Origin: Oxalobacter paraformigenes | GTDB lineage: Bacteria > Pseudomonadota > Gammaproteobacteria > Burkholderiales > Burkholderiaceae_D | DNA: 64,000 nucleotides | Assembly: GCF_000158475.2 (NCBI RefSeq) | Contig: NZ_KI392031.1 | Coordinates: forward strand, 186,001 to 250,000 | Direction: 5' to 3' | In this document: positions 7,022 through 18,512 of the stretch, one piece after another | Layout: each line of letters opens with the position of its first letter | Position numbering within the stretch: position 1 is the first letter of the stretch | The notes under the pieces: generated by a model | Told to the model about the DNA's origin: nothing | Databases searched by the model: none | The model's input: only the letters and a program-made list of their open reading frames with translations | Position numbers and translations under genes: made by a program

Positions 7022-8322
7022 TGACCTGCCTGCATGGCCGTCATACTGAACCGGTGCTGTTCAAGGGGCTGACGGGCGAAAACTGGACACTGGCGGATTA
7101 CAGGGCGCGCGGGGGATACGAACAGATCGGGCGTATCCTCGGCGGCCATATGCCGGCTGGACAGATCGTTGCCGAAGTCAGGACGGCCGGTTTGCGGGGA
7201 CGGGGCGGGGCAGGGTTCCCGACCGCGGTCAAATGGGGGTTCATGCCGAAAGATCATGCGGGGCAGACTTACCTGATCTGCAATGCCGACGAGAGCGAAC
7301 CGGGAACGTTCAAGGACAGGGATATTCTCCGTTACAATCCGCACGCCGTGATCGAGGGCATGCTGATTGCGGCGTATGCGATGGGCATTACAGCGGGTTA
7401 TATCTATATCCATGGTGAAATCTGGACGGTTTATGAACGCTTCGGGGAAGCGATCAGGCAGGCAAGGGAAGCCGGCCTGATAGGAAAAAACATTATGGAT
7501 TCGGGTTTCGATTTCGAATTGCATGCCGTCCACGGTTATGGCGCTTATATCTGCGGTGAGGAAACGGCTCTGCTGGAATCGATGGAGGGAAAACGCGGGC
7601 AACCGCGATTCAAGCCGCCGTTTCCCGCTGCCAATGGCCTGTATGGGCGGCCGACCACGATCAATAATGTGGAAACGCTGGCTTATGTTCCTTTTATCAT
7701 GGCGATGGGCGGAAAAGCGTATGCAGGGCTGGGCCGGGACGGCTGTTCCGGAACCAAGGTGTTTTCCGTGTCGGGTGATGTCGTCTGTCCCGGCAATTAC
7801 GAGGTGCCTTTGGGCATTCCGTTTCCCGAATTGCTGGAACTGGCAGGAGGCGTAAAGGGAGGCAACAAAATCAGGGCGGTCATTCCGGGAGGCTCGTCTT
7901 CGCCGGTCTTGCCGGCGGAAACGATGCTGGCACTGAACATGGATTATGATTCGATCGCGAAAGCCGGTTCGATGCTGGGAACAGGGGGAGTGATCGTGCT
8001 GGACGAGACGCGCTGCATGGTGAAGTCGCTCCTGAATCTGTCCCGCTTTTACTGGAACGAATCCTGCGGGCAATGTACGCCATGCCGGGAGGGAACCGGC
8101 TGGCTGGTGAAGCTGATCGAACGGATCGAGAAGGGACAGGGGAAACCGGCCGATCTGGATCTGCTCGATACGGTCGCGGCCAATATACAGGGGAGAACGA
8201 TTTGCGCGCTGGGCGATGCGGCAGCCATGCCGGTCAGATCGTTTCTCCGGCATTTCCGGCAGGAATTCGAATATCACATTGAACATAAACGATGCCCTGT
8301 CGCATCCGGTGGACAGGTTTAG
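7021..8322 (+). CDS. nuoF: NADH-quinone oxidoreductase subunit F (NADH/FMN binding)
   Basis: The 51-kDa subunit that oxidises NADH with FMN and passes electrons to cluster N3. Visible elements are the glycine-rich [13 protein letters not shown] loop (about residues 60-72), [13 protein letters not shown], the [12 protein letters not shown] block, and the [4Fe-4S] motif [12 protein letters not shown] with Cys349, Cys352 and Cys355 plus a later cysteine in TICALGD. Its 433 residues are the usual length. nuoG begins six bases after the stop. Confidence 0.97.
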   Translation: MTCLHGRHTEPVLFKGLTGENWTLADYRARGGYEQIGRILGGHMPAGQIVAEVRTAGLRGRGGAGFPTAVKWGFMPKDHAGQTYLICNADESEPGTFKDRDILRYNPHAVIEGMLIAAYAMGITAGYIYIHGEIWTVYERFGEAIRQAREAGLIGKNIMDSGFDFELHAVHGYGAYICGEETALLESMEGKRGQPRFKPPFPAANGLYGRPTTINNVETLAYVPFIMAMGGKAYAGLGRDGCSGTKVFSVSGDVVCPGNYEVPLGIPFPELLELAGGVKGGNKIRAVIPGGSSSPVLPAETMLALNMDYDSIAKAGSMLGTGGVIVLDETRCMVKSLLNLSRFYWNESCGQCTPCREGTGWLVKLIERIEKGQGKPADLDLLDTVAANIQGRTICALGDAAAMPVRSFLRHFRQEFEYHIEHKRCPVASGGQV

Positions 8323-8327
8323 GCGAT

Positions 8328-10652
8328 ATGGTTGAAATAGAGATCGATGGCGAAAAAATAAAAGCGGAGCCGGGCAGCCCGCTTTTGCAGGTTGCGCTCG
8401 ATTCGGGCAAACCGGTTCCGCATTTCTGCTATCACAAGAAACTGTCGATTACGGCCAGTTGCCGGATGTGCCTGGTCGAAGTCGAAAACATGCCGAAACT
8501 GGCGCCGGCCTGCGCCACGCCGGTGACGGAAGGGATGGTTGTCCATACCCAAAGCGAAAAAGTGATCGAAGCCCGGAAAGCGGTTATGGAATTCCTGCTG
8601 ATCAATCATCCGCTCGATTGTCCCGTTTGCGATCAGGGGGGCGAATGCCTGTTGCAGGATTATTCGTTCCGGTACGGCGCTGATGCCGCACGCTATCAGG
8701 AAGAAAAACGGATTGTTCTGGTGAAGAATGTCGGGCCGCTGATTTCGACGAGGGAAATGAGCCGCTGTATCCAGTGCACCCGCTGTATCCGTTTCGGCGA
8801 GGAAATCGGGGGCCTGATGGAGTTCGGCATGCTCAACCGCGGCGACCGTTCCGAAGTCACGACTTTCCCCAAGAGCTGGGTCAATTCCGAATTGTCCGGC
8901 AATATGATCGACGTATGCCCGGTCGGGGCGCTGACCTCAAAACCGTTCCGCTACAAGGCGCGGGGCTGGGAACTGGCAAACCGCCGGGCCGTCAGCCCTC
9001 ACGACGGTCTGGGGTCGAATCTCAAGGTTCAGACGTTGCGAGGCAGGGTCATGCGGGTCTTGCCGTTCGAAAATGACGCGGTCAACGAATGCTGGCTGTC
9101 CGACCGCGACCGTTTTTCCTATGAAGCCCTGAACAGTCCGGAGCGGCTGACCGTGCCCATGGTCAAGCAGGACAACCGCTGGATTGAAACGGACTGGGAA
9201 ACAGCGCTGAATTATGTGGCCCATGGCTTGAAAAGCATACGCCGGGATCATGGGCCCATGTCGCTGGCTGCGCTGGCTTCGCCGCAGGCCACGCTGGAGG
9301 AATTTGTCCTGTTGCAGAAGCTGATGCGCAAGATGGGATCGGAAAAAATCGAATTCCGTCTGCGGCAGTCGGACTTTTCGCTCGACGGAAGCGTTTTGCC
9401 CTGGCTGGGCATGAAAGTGGAAGAGATCGGAAAACTGGATCGCCTGCTGGTGGTCGGATCGTTTTTGCGGCAGGATGTTCCTCTTTTGGCGGCACGGTTA
9501 CGGAAAGCCGCGGCGGCAGGGGCGGAGATCAGCATGCTGCATGCCCTGGACGACGACTGGCTGATGCCGGTTGCAAACCGGCTGGCCGGTTCGCCTTCCG
9601 CATGGTTGTCGATGCTTGGAGAAATCGTGTGCGCCGTTGCCCACATGAAGGGTGTGCCGGTTCCGGAAGGTTTTGAAAAAAGCGTCGTCACGGAAACGGC
9701 AAAAGCGATTGCCCGTTCCATGCTGGGCGGAGAGCGGAAAGCGGTATTTCTGGGCAGTCTCGCCTTGCAGCACGAAAAAGCCTCGCTCCTGCACAGGGCG
9801 GCCGAATGGATTGCCCGCGCCTGTGGCGCATCACTGGGCTGCTTGACGGAAGGCGCGAATGCAACCGGGGCTTGTCTGGCAAACGCCTTTCCGCAGCCGG
9901 GCTTCGGCATTTCGCTTGCCGATATCGTTTCGGATTCGACGAAAGCGTTCCTGCTGCTCAATACGGAACCCGAACTGGAATCGGCCAACCAGCCGGCAAT
10001 GCTGGCCGCCTTGAAACAGGCGGAAATGGTGGTGGCCCTGTCGCCCTTCAGACAGAGTCTGGATTACGCCGATGTCCTGTTGCCGGTCGCGCCGTTTTCC
10101 GAGACGTCAGGGACCTATGTCAGTTTTGAAGGACGGGTGCAGTCCTTTGAAGGCGCTGTTGCGCCGTTGGGGGAAACAAGACCGGCCTGGAAAGTGTTGC
10201 GGGTGCTGGGCAATTTCCTCGATCTTTCGGGATTCGAATACGATTCATCGGAAGCCATCCGGGATGAAGTGCTGCGTGGACAGGATATCGCCCGCAGCCT
10301 GAACAATGTGAGCGGCAAAGCGCCGCGGTTCGAACAGGCTGCCTCCGGCGGATACGTTCGTGTGGCCGATATGCCGCTGTATTTTCCGGACATTATCGTC
10401 AGGCGCGCTGCCGCCTTGCAGCAGACGCAGGCCGCGAGAAAACCGGTTGTGCATTTGCCGGCAGGACTTTTCGACAAACTGGGCCTTAGGGCAGGCGAGG
10501 AAGTGCGGGTCATGCAGGAAAAAGGCGAAACCGTTTTGCCCGCGTTCCGTGACGATACCTTGCCGGAAGGGGTCGTCCGGCTGGCAACAGGCCATGCAGC
10601 GACCGCCATGCTGGGGCCCGTTAACGGCTGGATCAGGGTGGAACGCCTATGA
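8328..10652 (+). CDS. nuoG: NADH-quinone oxidoreductase subunit G
   Basis: The 75-kDa iron-sulfur subunit (774 residues). The [2Fe-2S] N1b ligands are Cys34, Cys45, Cys48 and Cys62. The His-ligated N5 motif is His94 with Cys98, Cys101 and Cys107. The N4 ligands begin in [11 protein letters not shown] molybdopterin-oxidoreductase-like fold follows, without evidence of an active site. The extra N7 cysteines of E. coli NuoG are not seen, as in other betaproteobacteria. I start at the ATG at 8328 ([12 protein letters not shown]) rather than the upstream ATG at 8292, which lies inside nuoF and adds unrelated residues. The stop overlaps nuoH by 4 nt. Confidence 0.96.
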   Translation: MVEIEIDGEKIKAEPGSPLLQVALDSGKPVPHFCYHKKLSITASCRMCLVEVENMPKLAPACATPVTEGMVVHTQSEKVIEARKAVMEFLLINHPLDCPVCDQGGECLLQDYSFRYGADAARYQEEKRIVLVKNVGPLISTREMSRCIQCTRCIRFGEEIGGLMEFGMLNRGDRSEVTTFPKSWVNSELSGNMIDVCPVGALTSKPFRYKARGWELANRRAVSPHDGLGSNLKVQTLRGRVMRVLPFENDAVNECWLSDRDRFSYEALNSPERLTVPMVKQDNRWIETDWETALNYVAHGLKSIRRDHGPMSLAALASPQATLEEFVLLQKLMRKMGSEKIEFRLRQSDFSLDGSVLPWLGMKVEEIGKLDRLLVVGSFLRQDVPLLAARLRKAAAAGAEISMLHALDDDWLMPVANRLAGSPSAWLSMLGEIVCAVAHMKGVPVPEGFEKSVVTETAKAIARSMLGGERKAVFLGSLALQHEKASLLHRAAEWIARACGASLGCLTEGANATGACLANAFPQPGFGISLADIVSDSTKAFLLLNTEPELESANQPAMLAALKQAEMVVALSPFRQSLDYADVLLPVAPFSETSGTYVSFEGRVQSFEGAVAPLGETRPAWKVLRVLGNFLDLSGFEYDSSEAIRDEVLRGQDIARSLNNVSGKAPRFEQAASGGYVRVADMPLYFPDIIVRRAAALQQTQAARKPVVHLPAGLFDKLGLRAGEEVRVMQEKGETVLPAFRDDTLPEGVVRLATGHAATAMLGPVNGWIRVERL

Positions 10653-11725
10653 TGGACGGCATTCTGGCTTTCGTTCATCAGTACGGGCAGCTGTTTTTCG
10701 GCTCGATGTGGCCTGTCGTCTGGATCATGGTCCGGATCGGCATCATTCTGGCGCCGATTCTGGGACTGGTCGCTTTCCTGACCTTGTGGGAACGGAAAGT
10801 GATCGGCTGGATGCATGCACGGCTGGGGCCGAACCGCGTCGGGCCACTCGGCCTGATCCAGCCGATTGCCGATGCCTTCAAACTGCTTCTGAAAGAAATC
10901 ATCGTTCCGGAAAAGGCCGACAAGTTCCTTTTCTGGCTGGCGCCCGTCCTGACGATTGCCCCGGCGCTGGCGGCCTGGGCGGTCGTTCCATTCGGGGCGG
11001 ATATGGTGCTGGCCGATGTGAACGCGGGTCTGCTGTTCATCATGGCGATCACGTCGATCGGCGTTTACGGGGTGATTATCGCGGGCTGGGCGTCCAATTC
11101 ACGGTATGCGCTGCTTGGCGCCGTCCGGGCGGCGGCACAGATGATCTCATTCGGGATCCCGCTGGGGTTCGTGCTGGTGACGGTACTTCTGGTATCCGGC
11201 AGCCTGAACCTGTCCGCTATCGTCTTAAGTCAGAGCCAGGGCTTTTTTGCCTCGCACGGTCTGACTTTCCTGTCCTGGAACTGGATTCCGCTTTTCCCGC
11301 TGTTCGTCATTTATATCGTCTGCTCGATTGCCGAAACGGCCCGTCATCCGTTCGACGCGGTCGAAGGCGAATCGGAAATTGTGGCAGGCCACATGGTGGA
11401 ATATTCCGGGATGGCGTTCGCGATGTTTTTCATGGCGGAATACGCCAATATCATCCTGTTTTCCGCACTGGCTTCGATCATGTTTCTGGGCGGATGGCTG
11501 GCGCCGGTTAGTTGGCCGTTTCTGGCCTGGGTGCCGGGATGGATATGGCTGGGCGCGAAAACGTTTTTTATCGTTCTGCTGTTTATCTGGGTACGGGCGA
11601 CCTTTCCGCGTTACCGCTACGACCACACGATGCGTCTTGGCTGGAAAGTATTCATACCGGTCACGCTGGTTTATCTGGTTTTCATCGCCTGCTGGATGCA
11701 GACGCCCCTGAATATATGGCATTGA
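10649..11725 (+). CDS. nuoH: NADH-quinone oxidoreductase subunit H
   Basis: Membrane subunit at the junction of the two arms; its loops form the entrance to the quinone site. Its 358 residues hold about eight transmembrane helices. Hallmarks are [19 protein letters not shown] after the first helix, [16 protein letters not shown], and the acidic loop [18 protein letters not shown]. The start ATGA overlaps the end of nuoG by 4 nt, giving translational coupling. Confidence 0.97.
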   Translation: MMDGILAFVHQYGQLFFGSMWPVVWIMVRIGIILAPILGLVAFLTLWERKVIGWMHARLGPNRVGPLGLIQPIADAFKLLLKEIIVPEKADKFLFWLAPVLTIAPALAAWAVVPFGADMVLADVNAGLLFIMAITSIGVYGVIIAGWASNSRYALLGAVRAAAQMISFGIPLGFVLVTVLLVSGSLNLSAIVLSQSQGFFASHGLTFLSWNWIPLFPLFVIYIVCSIAETARHPFDAVEGESEIVAGHMVEYSGMAFAMFFMAEYANIILFSALASIMFLGGWLAPVSWPFLAWVPGWIWLGAKTFFIVLLFIWVRATFPRYRYDHTMRLGWKVFIPVTLVYLVFIACWMQTPLNIWH

Positions 11726-11732
11726 GGGAACG

Positions 11733-12221
11733 ATGAGCGCGATCAGACATTTTTTCAGAACGTTTGCCCTGACTGAACTGATACAGGGCCTGGCGCTGAC
11801 GATGAAAGTCATGTTCCGCCGGAAGGCGACCGTCCGTTATCCGGAGGAGAAAACGCCGCTGTCTCCGCGTTTCCGGGGCATGCATGCCCTGATGCGCGAT
11901 GAAAACGGCGAGGAAAGGTGTATTGGCTGTAAACTGTGCGAGGCGGTCTGCCCCGCGAAGGCGATTCTGATTGAAACCGGTGAACGTGAAGACGGTTCGC
12001 GCCGCACCACCCGTTACGAGATCGACCAGAGCAAATGCATTTTCTGCGGTTTGTGCGAAGAAGCCTGTCCGGTTGACGCCATTGTCGAAATACCGATGTT
12101 CGAATATAGTGCCGACGAAAAGGGCGATCTCGTGTTCGGCAAGGAAGTCTTGCTTTCCGTCGGCAAAACCTATGAAAGGGAAATCCGGGAAGCGAAAGAG
12201 GCGGATGCGCCCTATCGCTGA
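11733..12221 (+). CDS. nuoI: NADH-quinone oxidoreductase subunit I
   Basis: Ferredoxin-like 23-kDa subunit with clusters N6a and N6b, which relay electrons from NuoG to NuoB. Two complete C-x2-C-x2-C-x3-CP motifs are present, at Cys63-Cys73 and Cys102-Cys112. The N-terminal amphipathic helix ([16 protein letters not shown]) docks the protein on the membrane arm. Its 162 residues are standard. It follows nuoH by 7 nt. Confidence 0.97.
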   Translation: MSAIRHFFRTFALTELIQGLALTMKVMFRRKATVRYPEEKTPLSPRFRGMHALMRDENGEERCIGCKLCEAVCPAKAILIETGEREDGSRRTTRYEIDQSKCIFCGLCEEACPVDAIVEIPMFEYSADEKGDLVFGKEVLLSVGKTYEREIREAKEADAPYR

Positions 12222-12245
12222 CTGCTGTCCCGTTAATTGAAAGTT

Positions 12246-12908
12246 ATGGAATTCGAAACCGTCCTGTTTTATGCTTTTGCCGCCATCCTGACGCTGGCGG
12301 CCCTGCGCGTGGTGACGTCCCGAAATCCGGTGCATGCCGTGCTGTATCTGGTTTTGTCCTTTTTCACGGGAGCGGCGCTCTGGATTCTCCTCAAGGCGGA
12401 ATTTCTGGCCCTGATCCTGCTGCTCGTTTACGTGGGAGCGGTCATGGTGCTCTTTCTGTTTGTCGTGATGATGATGGATATCGAGCTGGGCGAACTGAAA
12501 AGAATCGCCCGGAAAAATCTGGCGCTTGCCCTGTTTGTCGGGGGGCTGATCGTGCTGGAAATGTCTGCCGTGATTTTCAGGGGATTTTTCGCGCTGGATC
12601 TGCATGCGCCGGATGACGCCTCACGGATCGGCCTGACGTCTGAAATCGGGAAAGCGTTGTTTACCGACTATCTTTTCAGCGTTGAAATCGCGGCTATTAT
12701 TCTGCTGGTGGCACTGATTGCCGCGGTGACGCTGACGATACGGCGCAGAAGCGACGCCAGATATACTTCGGCCAGCGTGGCCATTCGGGTGCGTCCGGAA
12801 GACAGGCTTAGGGTCGTCGAAATGAAAGCGGAAGGCGTTGAGAGAGTCAGGGCAGGAACAGAAAGCGCTGAAGATGAAACCGGTTCAGGGGGAAAGGATA
12901 AGGAATGA
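12246..12908 (+). CDS. nuoJ: NADH-quinone oxidoreductase subunit J
   Basis: Membrane subunit with five predicted helices, contributing to the E-channel and the coupling element next to the quinone site. The [18 protein letters not shown] segment (third helix) is the family signature. I chose the ATG at 12246 ([12 protein letters not shown]), which matches family starts; a TTG three codons upstream is the only alternative. The C-terminal tail after about residue 175 is hydrophilic and rich in R and E, variable in this family. The stop overlaps nuoK by 4 nt. Confidence 0.95.
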   Translation: MEFETVLFYAFAAILTLAALRVVTSRNPVHAVLYLVLSFFTGAALWILLKAEFLALILLLVYVGAVMVLFLFVVMMMDIELGELKRIARKNLALALFVGGLIVLEMSAVIFRGFFALDLHAPDDASRIGLTSEIGKALFTDYLFSVEIAAIILLVALIAAVTLTIRRRSDARYTSASVAIRVRPEDRLRVVEMKAEGVERVRAGTESAEDETGSGGKDKE

Positions 12909-13213
12909 GCGTATCTCTTGTTCATTACCTGATTTTGGGAGCGATCCTGTTTTCGATTGCCGTCATGGGGATTTTCCTGAACCGCCGCAATCTGATCGTG
13001 CTCCTTATGGCGATCGAACTGATGCTTTTGGCGATCAATCTGAATTTCATCGCCTTTTCCCATTATCTGGGCGACGCCGCCGGGCAGATATTCGTCTTTT
13101 TCATCCTGACGATTGCGGCGTCCGAAACAGCGATCGGCCTTGGCATACTGGTTATCCTTTTCAGGAAAATCCATTCGGTCGGGGCCGACGATATGGACAG
13201 GCTGAAAGGATAA
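12905..13213 (+). CDS. nuoK: NADH-quinone oxidoreductase subunit K
   Basis: A 102-residue membrane subunit with three helices, related to MrpC. The two buried glutamates needed for proton transfer are visible in the helices [15 protein letters not shown] and [16 protein letters not shown]. The start ATGAG overlaps nuoJ. A 51-nt gap then precedes nuoL. Confidence 0.97.
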   Translation: MSVSLVHYLILGAILFSIAVMGIFLNRRNLIVLLMAIELMLLAINLNFIAFSHYLGDAAGQIFVFFILTIAASETAIGLGILVILFRKIHSVGADDMDRLKG

Positions 13214-13264
13214 AGGATTGTTGAACACCATCTCACCCGGAAAGAACTGAAGGAAAGAACAGAA

Positions 13265-15397
13265 ATGCCCGATCAACTGAATGTCTCTCTGCTTCTGGCG
13301 GCGCTTCTCGCGCCGCTGGCGGGCGCATTGGTTGCCGGGCTGATGGGGTCTCTTTTCGGCGGCCATCTGATCCGGCGGAGAACGTCCAAAGCGGTGACAG
13401 TGGCTGGCGTTTCTGTTTCTTTCGTCTGTTCGCTGCTCATTTTGTCAAGCGTCATGCAAGGCGCGAGTTTCGACAGGGCCCTTTATACCTGGATGACGGT
13501 CGGGGGCGTGCGTTTTGAAATCGGTTTCATGATCGATTCGCTGTCGGCCATGATGATGACGCTTGTGACCTTCATTTCGCTGCTTGTCCACCTCTATTCG
13601 ATGGGCTATATGGAGAACGACGACAATGTGAGCCGTTTTTTCTCGTATATCTCTCTCTTTACTTTTGCGATGCTCTCGCTGGTGATGAGCGACAATTTCA
13701 TCCAGCTCTTTTTCGGCTGGGAGGCGGTCGGCGTGATGTCCTATCTCCTGATCGGCTTCTGGCTGGAGAAACCGACAGCGGTTTCGGCCGGCCTGAAAGC
13801 CTTTCTCGTCAACCGGGTGGGAGACTTCGGCTTCATGATCGGAATCGGTCTGGTTTTCGCTTTTGCCGGTTCGCTGAACTATCAGGACGTTTTCGCGGTG
13901 CGCGAACAGCTGGCGTTAATGACGGTGCCGGGAACAGGCTGGATGGTTATTACGGCGATCTGCCTTTTCCTGTTTGTTGGCGCGATGGGCAAGTCGGCCC
14001 AGTTCCCGTTCCATGTCTGGCTTCCCGATTCGATGGAAGGCCCGACCCCGATTTCCGCCCTGATCCATGCGGCAACGATGGTGACGGCCGGGATATTCAT
14101 GGTTGCCCGGCTCTCGCCGCTTTTCGAGCTGTCGGAAACGGCCCTGTCGGTGATGGTGATCGTCGGCGCGATTTCGGCGCTTTTTCTGGGACTGGTGGCT
14201 ATGGTACAGACCGATATCAAACGCATCGTCGCCTATTCAACCCTGTCGCAGCTGGGGTATATGGTGGTCGCGCTGGGCGCGTCCGCCTATTCGGTTGCCG
14301 TGTTCCATCTGATGACGCACGCCTTTTTCAAGGCGCTTCTGTTTCTCGCCATCGGTTCGGTCATACTGGGCATGCATCACGATCAGGATATCCGGAATAT
14401 GGGCGGCTTGCGCAAATACATGCCCTGGACATACGCCACGGCACTGGTCGGCTCGCTGGCGCTGGTCGGCGTTCCTTTCTTTTCCGGCTTTTATTCCAAG
14501 GAATCGATTATCGGCGCAATCCGCGCTTCCTCGGTTCCCGGTTCGATTGTGGCGCTTGTGGCAGTCGTGATCGGTCTCTTTGTGACCGGGTTTTACACCT
14601 TCCGGCTGTTTTTCTACGTTTTTCACGGGCGCGAGCGTTTCCAGCGGCAGCAACTCGTCAATCTGAAAACGGCCGAAAAAGAAAAAGTGCCCCAGGGCAA
14701 TCTGATCGGTCTTCTGCCCGGGGAGAAACCGCATGAGTCGCCCTGGATTATCCGTTTGCCGTTGCTGCTTCTGGCGATTCCTTCCGTGATTATCGGCTAT
14801 TTCGCCATTGATACGATGGTATTCGGCACTTTCTTCGACGGCGCGATTTTCATCGACAGCGAACGGCATCCCGCCATGTCCCGCCTGTCGATGCATTTCG
14901 AAAACGCCCTGTCGATGACCTTGCGCGAGATCCTGACGCCCACGTTCTGGCTGGCTGTCGCCGGGATCGCCACGGCCTGGTATTTCTATATGGTCAACCC
15001 GATTGTGCCGATCCGGTTGCGCCGGAGAATGCGTTTCCTCCACCGGCTTTTGGTCGAGCAGTATTATCTGGACAGCCTGTACCGGACGGTTTTCGTAAAT
15101 AGCGCGCTGTGGCTGGGCAGGGTGCTATGGAAGCGGATAGATGTGACCCTGATCGACGACTGGATTATTTCCCGTTTCTTCGTAAACGGATCGAAACGTC
15201 TGGGGCGTCTTCTGTGGAAAGCGGGCGATGTTTTTCTGGTGGACGGGCTGTTTGTCAACGGGGGGGCGAGACTGATGGGATGGCTCTCCGGCGTGATCCG
15301 GCATTTCCAGTCGGGATATCTGTACCATTATGTGTTCGTCATGATCATCGGTTTGCTGTGCCTGCTGTTCTGGTTCGTGCCCATCAGTTTGAGATAA
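13265..15397 (+). CDS. nuoL: NADH-quinone oxidoreductase subunit L
   Basis: Largest antiporter-like subunit (710 residues), at the distal end of the membrane arm. It has the Mrp-type core with FFGWEAVGVMSYLLIGFW, MGKSAQFPFHVWLPDSMEGP and the lysine/histidine helices (HAATMVTAGIFMV, STLSQLGYMVVALG, LMTHAFFKALLFL). The long lateral amphipathic helix and final transmembrane anchor that distinguish NuoL from M and N occupy the last 150 or so residues. It is longer than E. coli NuoL (613), as is common in betaproteobacteria. Confidence 0.97.
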   Translation: MPDQLNVSLLLAALLAPLAGALVAGLMGSLFGGHLIRRRTSKAVTVAGVSVSFVCSLLILSSVMQGASFDRALYTWMTVGGVRFEIGFMIDSLSAMMMTLVTFISLLVHLYSMGYMENDDNVSRFFSYISLFTFAMLSLVMSDNFIQLFFGWEAVGVMSYLLIGFWLEKPTAVSAGLKAFLVNRVGDFGFMIGIGLVFAFAGSLNYQDVFAVREQLALMTVPGTGWMVITAICLFLFVGAMGKSAQFPFHVWLPDSMEGPTPISALIHAATMVTAGIFMVARLSPLFELSETALSVMVIVGAISALFLGLVAMVQTDIKRIVAYSTLSQLGYMVVALGASAYSVAVFHLMTHAFFKALLFLAIGSVILGMHHDQDIRNMGGLRKYMPWTYATALVGSLALVGVPFFSGFYSKESIIGAIRASSVPGSIVALVAVVIGLFVTGFYTFRLFFYVFHGRERFQRQQLVNLKTAEKEKVPQGNLIGLLPGEKPHESPWIIRLPLLLLAIPSVIIGYFAIDTMVFGTFFDGAIFIDSERHPAMSRLSMHFENALSMTLREILTPTFWLAVAGIATAWYFYMVNPIVPIRLRRRMRFLHRLLVEQYYLDSLYRTVFVNSALWLGRVLWKRIDVTLIDDWIISRFFVNGSKRLGRLLWKAGDVFLVDGLFVNGGARLMGWLSGVIRHFQSGYLYHYVFVMIIGLLCLLFWFVPISLR

Positions 15398-15416
15398 AAG
15401 GTTTGATCGGATAATT

Positions 15417-16910
15417 ATGCCTAATCTGTCGTATTCAACTTTTCCCATCCTTTCCCTGGCGATCTGGTGCCCGGTGTTTTTCGGCCTGCTGATCCTCTTG
15501 ACCGGAAAGGATGAACGGGCCACATTCGTACGCTATCTGGCTCTTCTGGGTGCGGCGGCCAGTTTTGTCGTGACGCTGCCTCTGGCGTTTCATTTCGACC
15601 GGAGTGCGCACGGCCTGCAGTTTGTTGAAAGGCATTCGTGGATCAGGCTCTTCCGTGTCGAGTACGCGCTGGGTGTGGACGGCATTTCGATGTGGTTCGT
15701 TCTGTTGACGGCCCTGATCACGCTGATCGTGGTACTGGCGGGCTGGAAGGTCATACAGACGCAGGTAGCCCAGTACATGGGCGCGTTCCTGATCCTCTCG
15801 GGCCTGATGATCGGCGTCTTCTCGACGTTCGACGGGCTTCTCTTTTACGTTTTCTTCGAGGCCACGCTGATCCCGATGTTCGTCATTATCGGTATCTGGG
15901 GGGGCGAGCGGCGTGTGTATGCCGCCTTCAAGTTCTTCCTCTATACCTTTTTCGGTTCGCTGCCGATGCTGATCGCCATTCTGTACCTTTATCTCCAGAC
16001 CAACAGTTTCAACATTTTCGTCTGGTACAAGGCGCCGTTGCCGCTCTATGTCCAGATATGGCTGTTCATCGCTTTCCTGACGGCTTTTGCCGTCAAGGTG
16101 CCGATGTGGCCGGTGCATACCTGGCTGCCGGACGCTCACGTGGAGGCGCCGACAGGCGGTTCGGTCATACTGGCCGCCATCATGCTGAAACTCGGCGCGT
16201 ACGGCTTCATCCGGTTTTCCCTGCCGATTTTGCCGGACGCCAGCCGGTATCTGGCCTGGCTCATGATTGTCCTGTCGCTGGTCGCCGTCACGTATATCGG
16301 GCTGGTGGCGCTGGTGCAAAAGGACATGAAGAAACTGATCGCCTATTCTTCCATCGCCCATATGGGCTTTGTCACGCTCGGTTTTTTCCTCTTCGAGAAC
16401 ATTACCGTCGATGGCGCGCTGGTCCAGATGATTTCGCACGGTTTCGTGTCGGCCGCCATGTTCCTTTGCGTCGGCGTACTTTATGACCGGATGCACACGC
16501 GCCATATCGGCGACTATGGCGGGGTCGTGCATGTCATGCCGCGTTTTGCCGCGTTCTTTGTCCTCTTTGCCTTTGCCAATTGCGGTTTGCCCGGAACGTC
16601 CGGCTTTGTCGGCGAAGTCATGGTCATTTTAGGGGCGGTCAGCGTCAATGTCTGGGTCGCCGCAGTCGGGGCGCTGGCCCTGATTCTCGGCGCTTCCTAT
16701 ACCCTCTGGATGATCAAGAGGGTGCTTTACGGTCCCATCGAAAGCGAGGAAGTCGCTTCCTTAAAGGATATCGGGGCGCGCGAGTTTTTCATTCTGGCGG
16801 TATTGGGCGCTTTCGTTCTGGCCATCGGGATTTATCCGGCATGGGTGACCGATGTCATGCAGGTGTCCGTCTCCGATCTGCTGGCGCATGTGGCCCAGTC
16901 GAAACTGTAA
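15417..16910 (+). CDS. nuoM: NADH-quinone oxidoreductase subunit M
   Basis: Second antiporter-like proton-pumping subunit (497 residues, about 14 helices). The key glutamate lies in FYVFFEATLIPMFVIIGIWGG. The broken-helix lysine region is KVPMWPVHTWLPDAHVEAP, followed by AYSSIAHMGFVTLG. It begins 19 nt after nuoL. An isolated TTA leucine codon in ATT-TTA-GG context occurs at about 16626. Confidence 0.97.
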   Translation: MPNLSYSTFPILSLAIWCPVFFGLLILLTGKDERATFVRYLALLGAAASFVVTLPLAFHFDRSAHGLQFVERHSWIRLFRVEYALGVDGISMWFVLLTALITLIVVLAGWKVIQTQVAQYMGAFLILSGLMIGVFSTFDGLLFYVFFEATLIPMFVIIGIWGGERRVYAAFKFFLYTFFGSLPMLIAILYLYLQTNSFNIFVWYKAPLPLYVQIWLFIAFLTAFAVKVPMWPVHTWLPDAHVEAPTGGSVILAAIMLKLGAYGFIRFSLPILPDASRYLAWLMIVLSLVAVTYIGLVALVQKDMKKLIAYSSIAHMGFVTLGFFLFENITVDGALVQMISHGFVSAAMFLCVGVLYDRMHTRHIGDYGGVVHVMPRFAAFFVLFAFANCGLPGTSGFVGEVMVILGAVSVNVWVAAVGALALILGASYTLWMIKRVLYGPIESEEVASLKDIGAREFFILAVLGAFVLAIGIYPAWVTDVMQVSVSDLLAHVAQSKL

Positions 16911-16928
16911 GGAGCGGGTCGAGACGAT

Positions 16929-18416
16929 ATGAATTCGATGAACCTGATTCCCGCTTTGCCCGAAGTGATCCTGATCGCTTCGGTGCCGCTGATTTTGCTG
17001 ATCGATCTGTTTTTGCCGCAAAACAGGCGGGATGTCACGTTCGGCTTGTCGGTGCTGGCGATCGGCGCCTGTGCCGTAGTCAGTTTCATCTTTTTGCAGG
17101 AAAAAACCATTGTCTATACCTTCGGCGGTGCGTTCGTCTCGGACGCCGTATCGAATCTGCTGAAGCTGTGCACCTATTTCGCCATGCTGTTCACGCTGGT
17201 CTATTCGCGCCGCTATATCAATGAACGGAACCTGACCTCCCATCATCTGGGTGGCGAATTTTACGTTCTGGCGCTGTTTTCGATGCTGGGCCAGATGGTT
17301 GTCATTTCCGCCGCCGATTTTCTGACGATGTATCTCGGCATCGAATTGATGTCTTTTCCGCTTTATGCACTGGTGGCCATAAAACGCGACGATGGCAAGG
17401 CGGTCGAGGCGGCGACAAAGTTCTTCATTCTGGGCGCGCTCGGGTCGGGACTGTTGCTTTACGGCATTTCCATGCTATACGGGGCGACGGGAGCGCTGGA
17501 CTTCATGGAAATCGCGAAAATATCGGCTTACAGCGGCATTAACCGGACAATCATGGTATTCGGCCTGGTGTTCGTGGTGGCCGGGATCGCTTTCAAGCTG
17601 GGTGCGGTGCCCTTTCATATGTGGGTGCCCGATGTTTTCGAAGGCGCGCCGACGGCGGTGACGCTTCTGGTTGCCGGCGCGCCGAAACTGGCCGGTTTCG
17701 CGATTTGCCTGCGCATTCTGGTGGAAGCCCTGTTGCCGATGGCTTTCGACTGGCAGCAGATGCTGGTCGTGATTGCCGTGCTGTCGATGGCGCTGGGCAA
17801 CGTGACCGCGATCATGCAGAAAAACATCAAACGCATGCTGGCCTATTCGACCATTGCGCAGATGGGGTATATGCTGCTGGGCATGCTGGCTGGCGTGAAA
17901 GAAGGCATGACAGGAGCGGAAATGGCCTTTGCCTACAGTTCGGCCATGTATTACACCATCGTTTACGTGCTGGCGACGCTCGGCGCTTTCGGCGTGATTC
18001 TGATGATGTCGAAAGATGGCGTCGAGGCAGATACCCTTTCCGATTTCCGCGGACTGAACCGCCGGAATCCCTGGTACGCGCTGATTATGCTGCTCTGCAT
18101 GTTTTCGTTTGCCGGTGTTCCGCCGCTGGTCGGGTTTTATGGCAAACTGGCGGTTTTTCAGGCCGTTATCAATGTCGATATGTTCTGGCTGGCTGTCGTC
18201 GGCATTTTCTTTGCCGTGGTCGGTGCGTTTTACTACCTGCGGGTTATCAAGCTCATGTATTTCGATGAACCTGCCGATGGCAGGAAAATCCGGGCGCCGT
18301 GGGACATGGCGGCCGCTCTCGGCATCAACGGCATGCTGATACTGCTGCTTGGCATTCTGCCCGGCCCGCTGATGGATTTGTGCGTGAGAGCCGTTTACCG
18401 CGCTTTCCTGCTGTAA
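16929..18416 (+). CDS. nuoN: NADH-quinone oxidoreductase subunit N
   Basis: Third antiporter-like subunit (495 residues), nearest to NuoK. The conserved TMYLGIELMSFPLYALVA helix carries the essential glutamate, and GAVPFHMWVPDVFEGAPT and AYSTIAQMGYMLLG are the proton-path motifs. It is the last gene of the nuo operon. In many Burkholderiales a DUF2818 gene and a NUDIX gene follow nuoN; here aroC follows directly after a 96-nt gap. Confidence 0.97.
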   Translation: MNSMNLIPALPEVILIASVPLILLIDLFLPQNRRDVTFGLSVLAIGACAVVSFIFLQEKTIVYTFGGAFVSDAVSNLLKLCTYFAMLFTLVYSRRYINERNLTSHHLGGEFYVLALFSMLGQMVVISAADFLTMYLGIELMSFPLYALVAIKRDDGKAVEAATKFFILGALGSGLLLYGISMLYGATGALDFMEIAKISAYSGINRTIMVFGLVFVVAGIAFKLGAVPFHMWVPDVFEGAPTAVTLLVAGAPKLAGFAICLRILVEALLPMAFDWQQMLVVIAVLSMALGNVTAIMQKNIKRMLAYSTIAQMGYMLLGMLAGVKEGMTGAEMAFAYSSAMYYTIVYVLATLGAFGVILMMSKDGVEADTLSDFRGLNRRNPWYALIMLLCMFSFAGVPPLVGFYGKLAVFQAVINVDMFWLAVVGIFFAVVGAFYYLRVIKLMYFDEPADGRKIRAPWDMAAALGINGMLILLLGILPGPLMDLCVRAVYRAFLL

Positions 18417-18512
18417 GCGATTGGCGGAATACCGGATCGCCGGTCGTCAGGAACGTGTTTTTGAGACCGGCAATGTTAAAATCAATTATTCAAAGTCAAA
18501 ACGGACAAGGCT

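Noticed and set aside
6742-8286. 514-codon open frame on the minus strand
   Set aside because: It is antisense to the well-supported nuoE and nuoF, and low in known motifs; such mirrored frames arise from the codon bias of the real genes.
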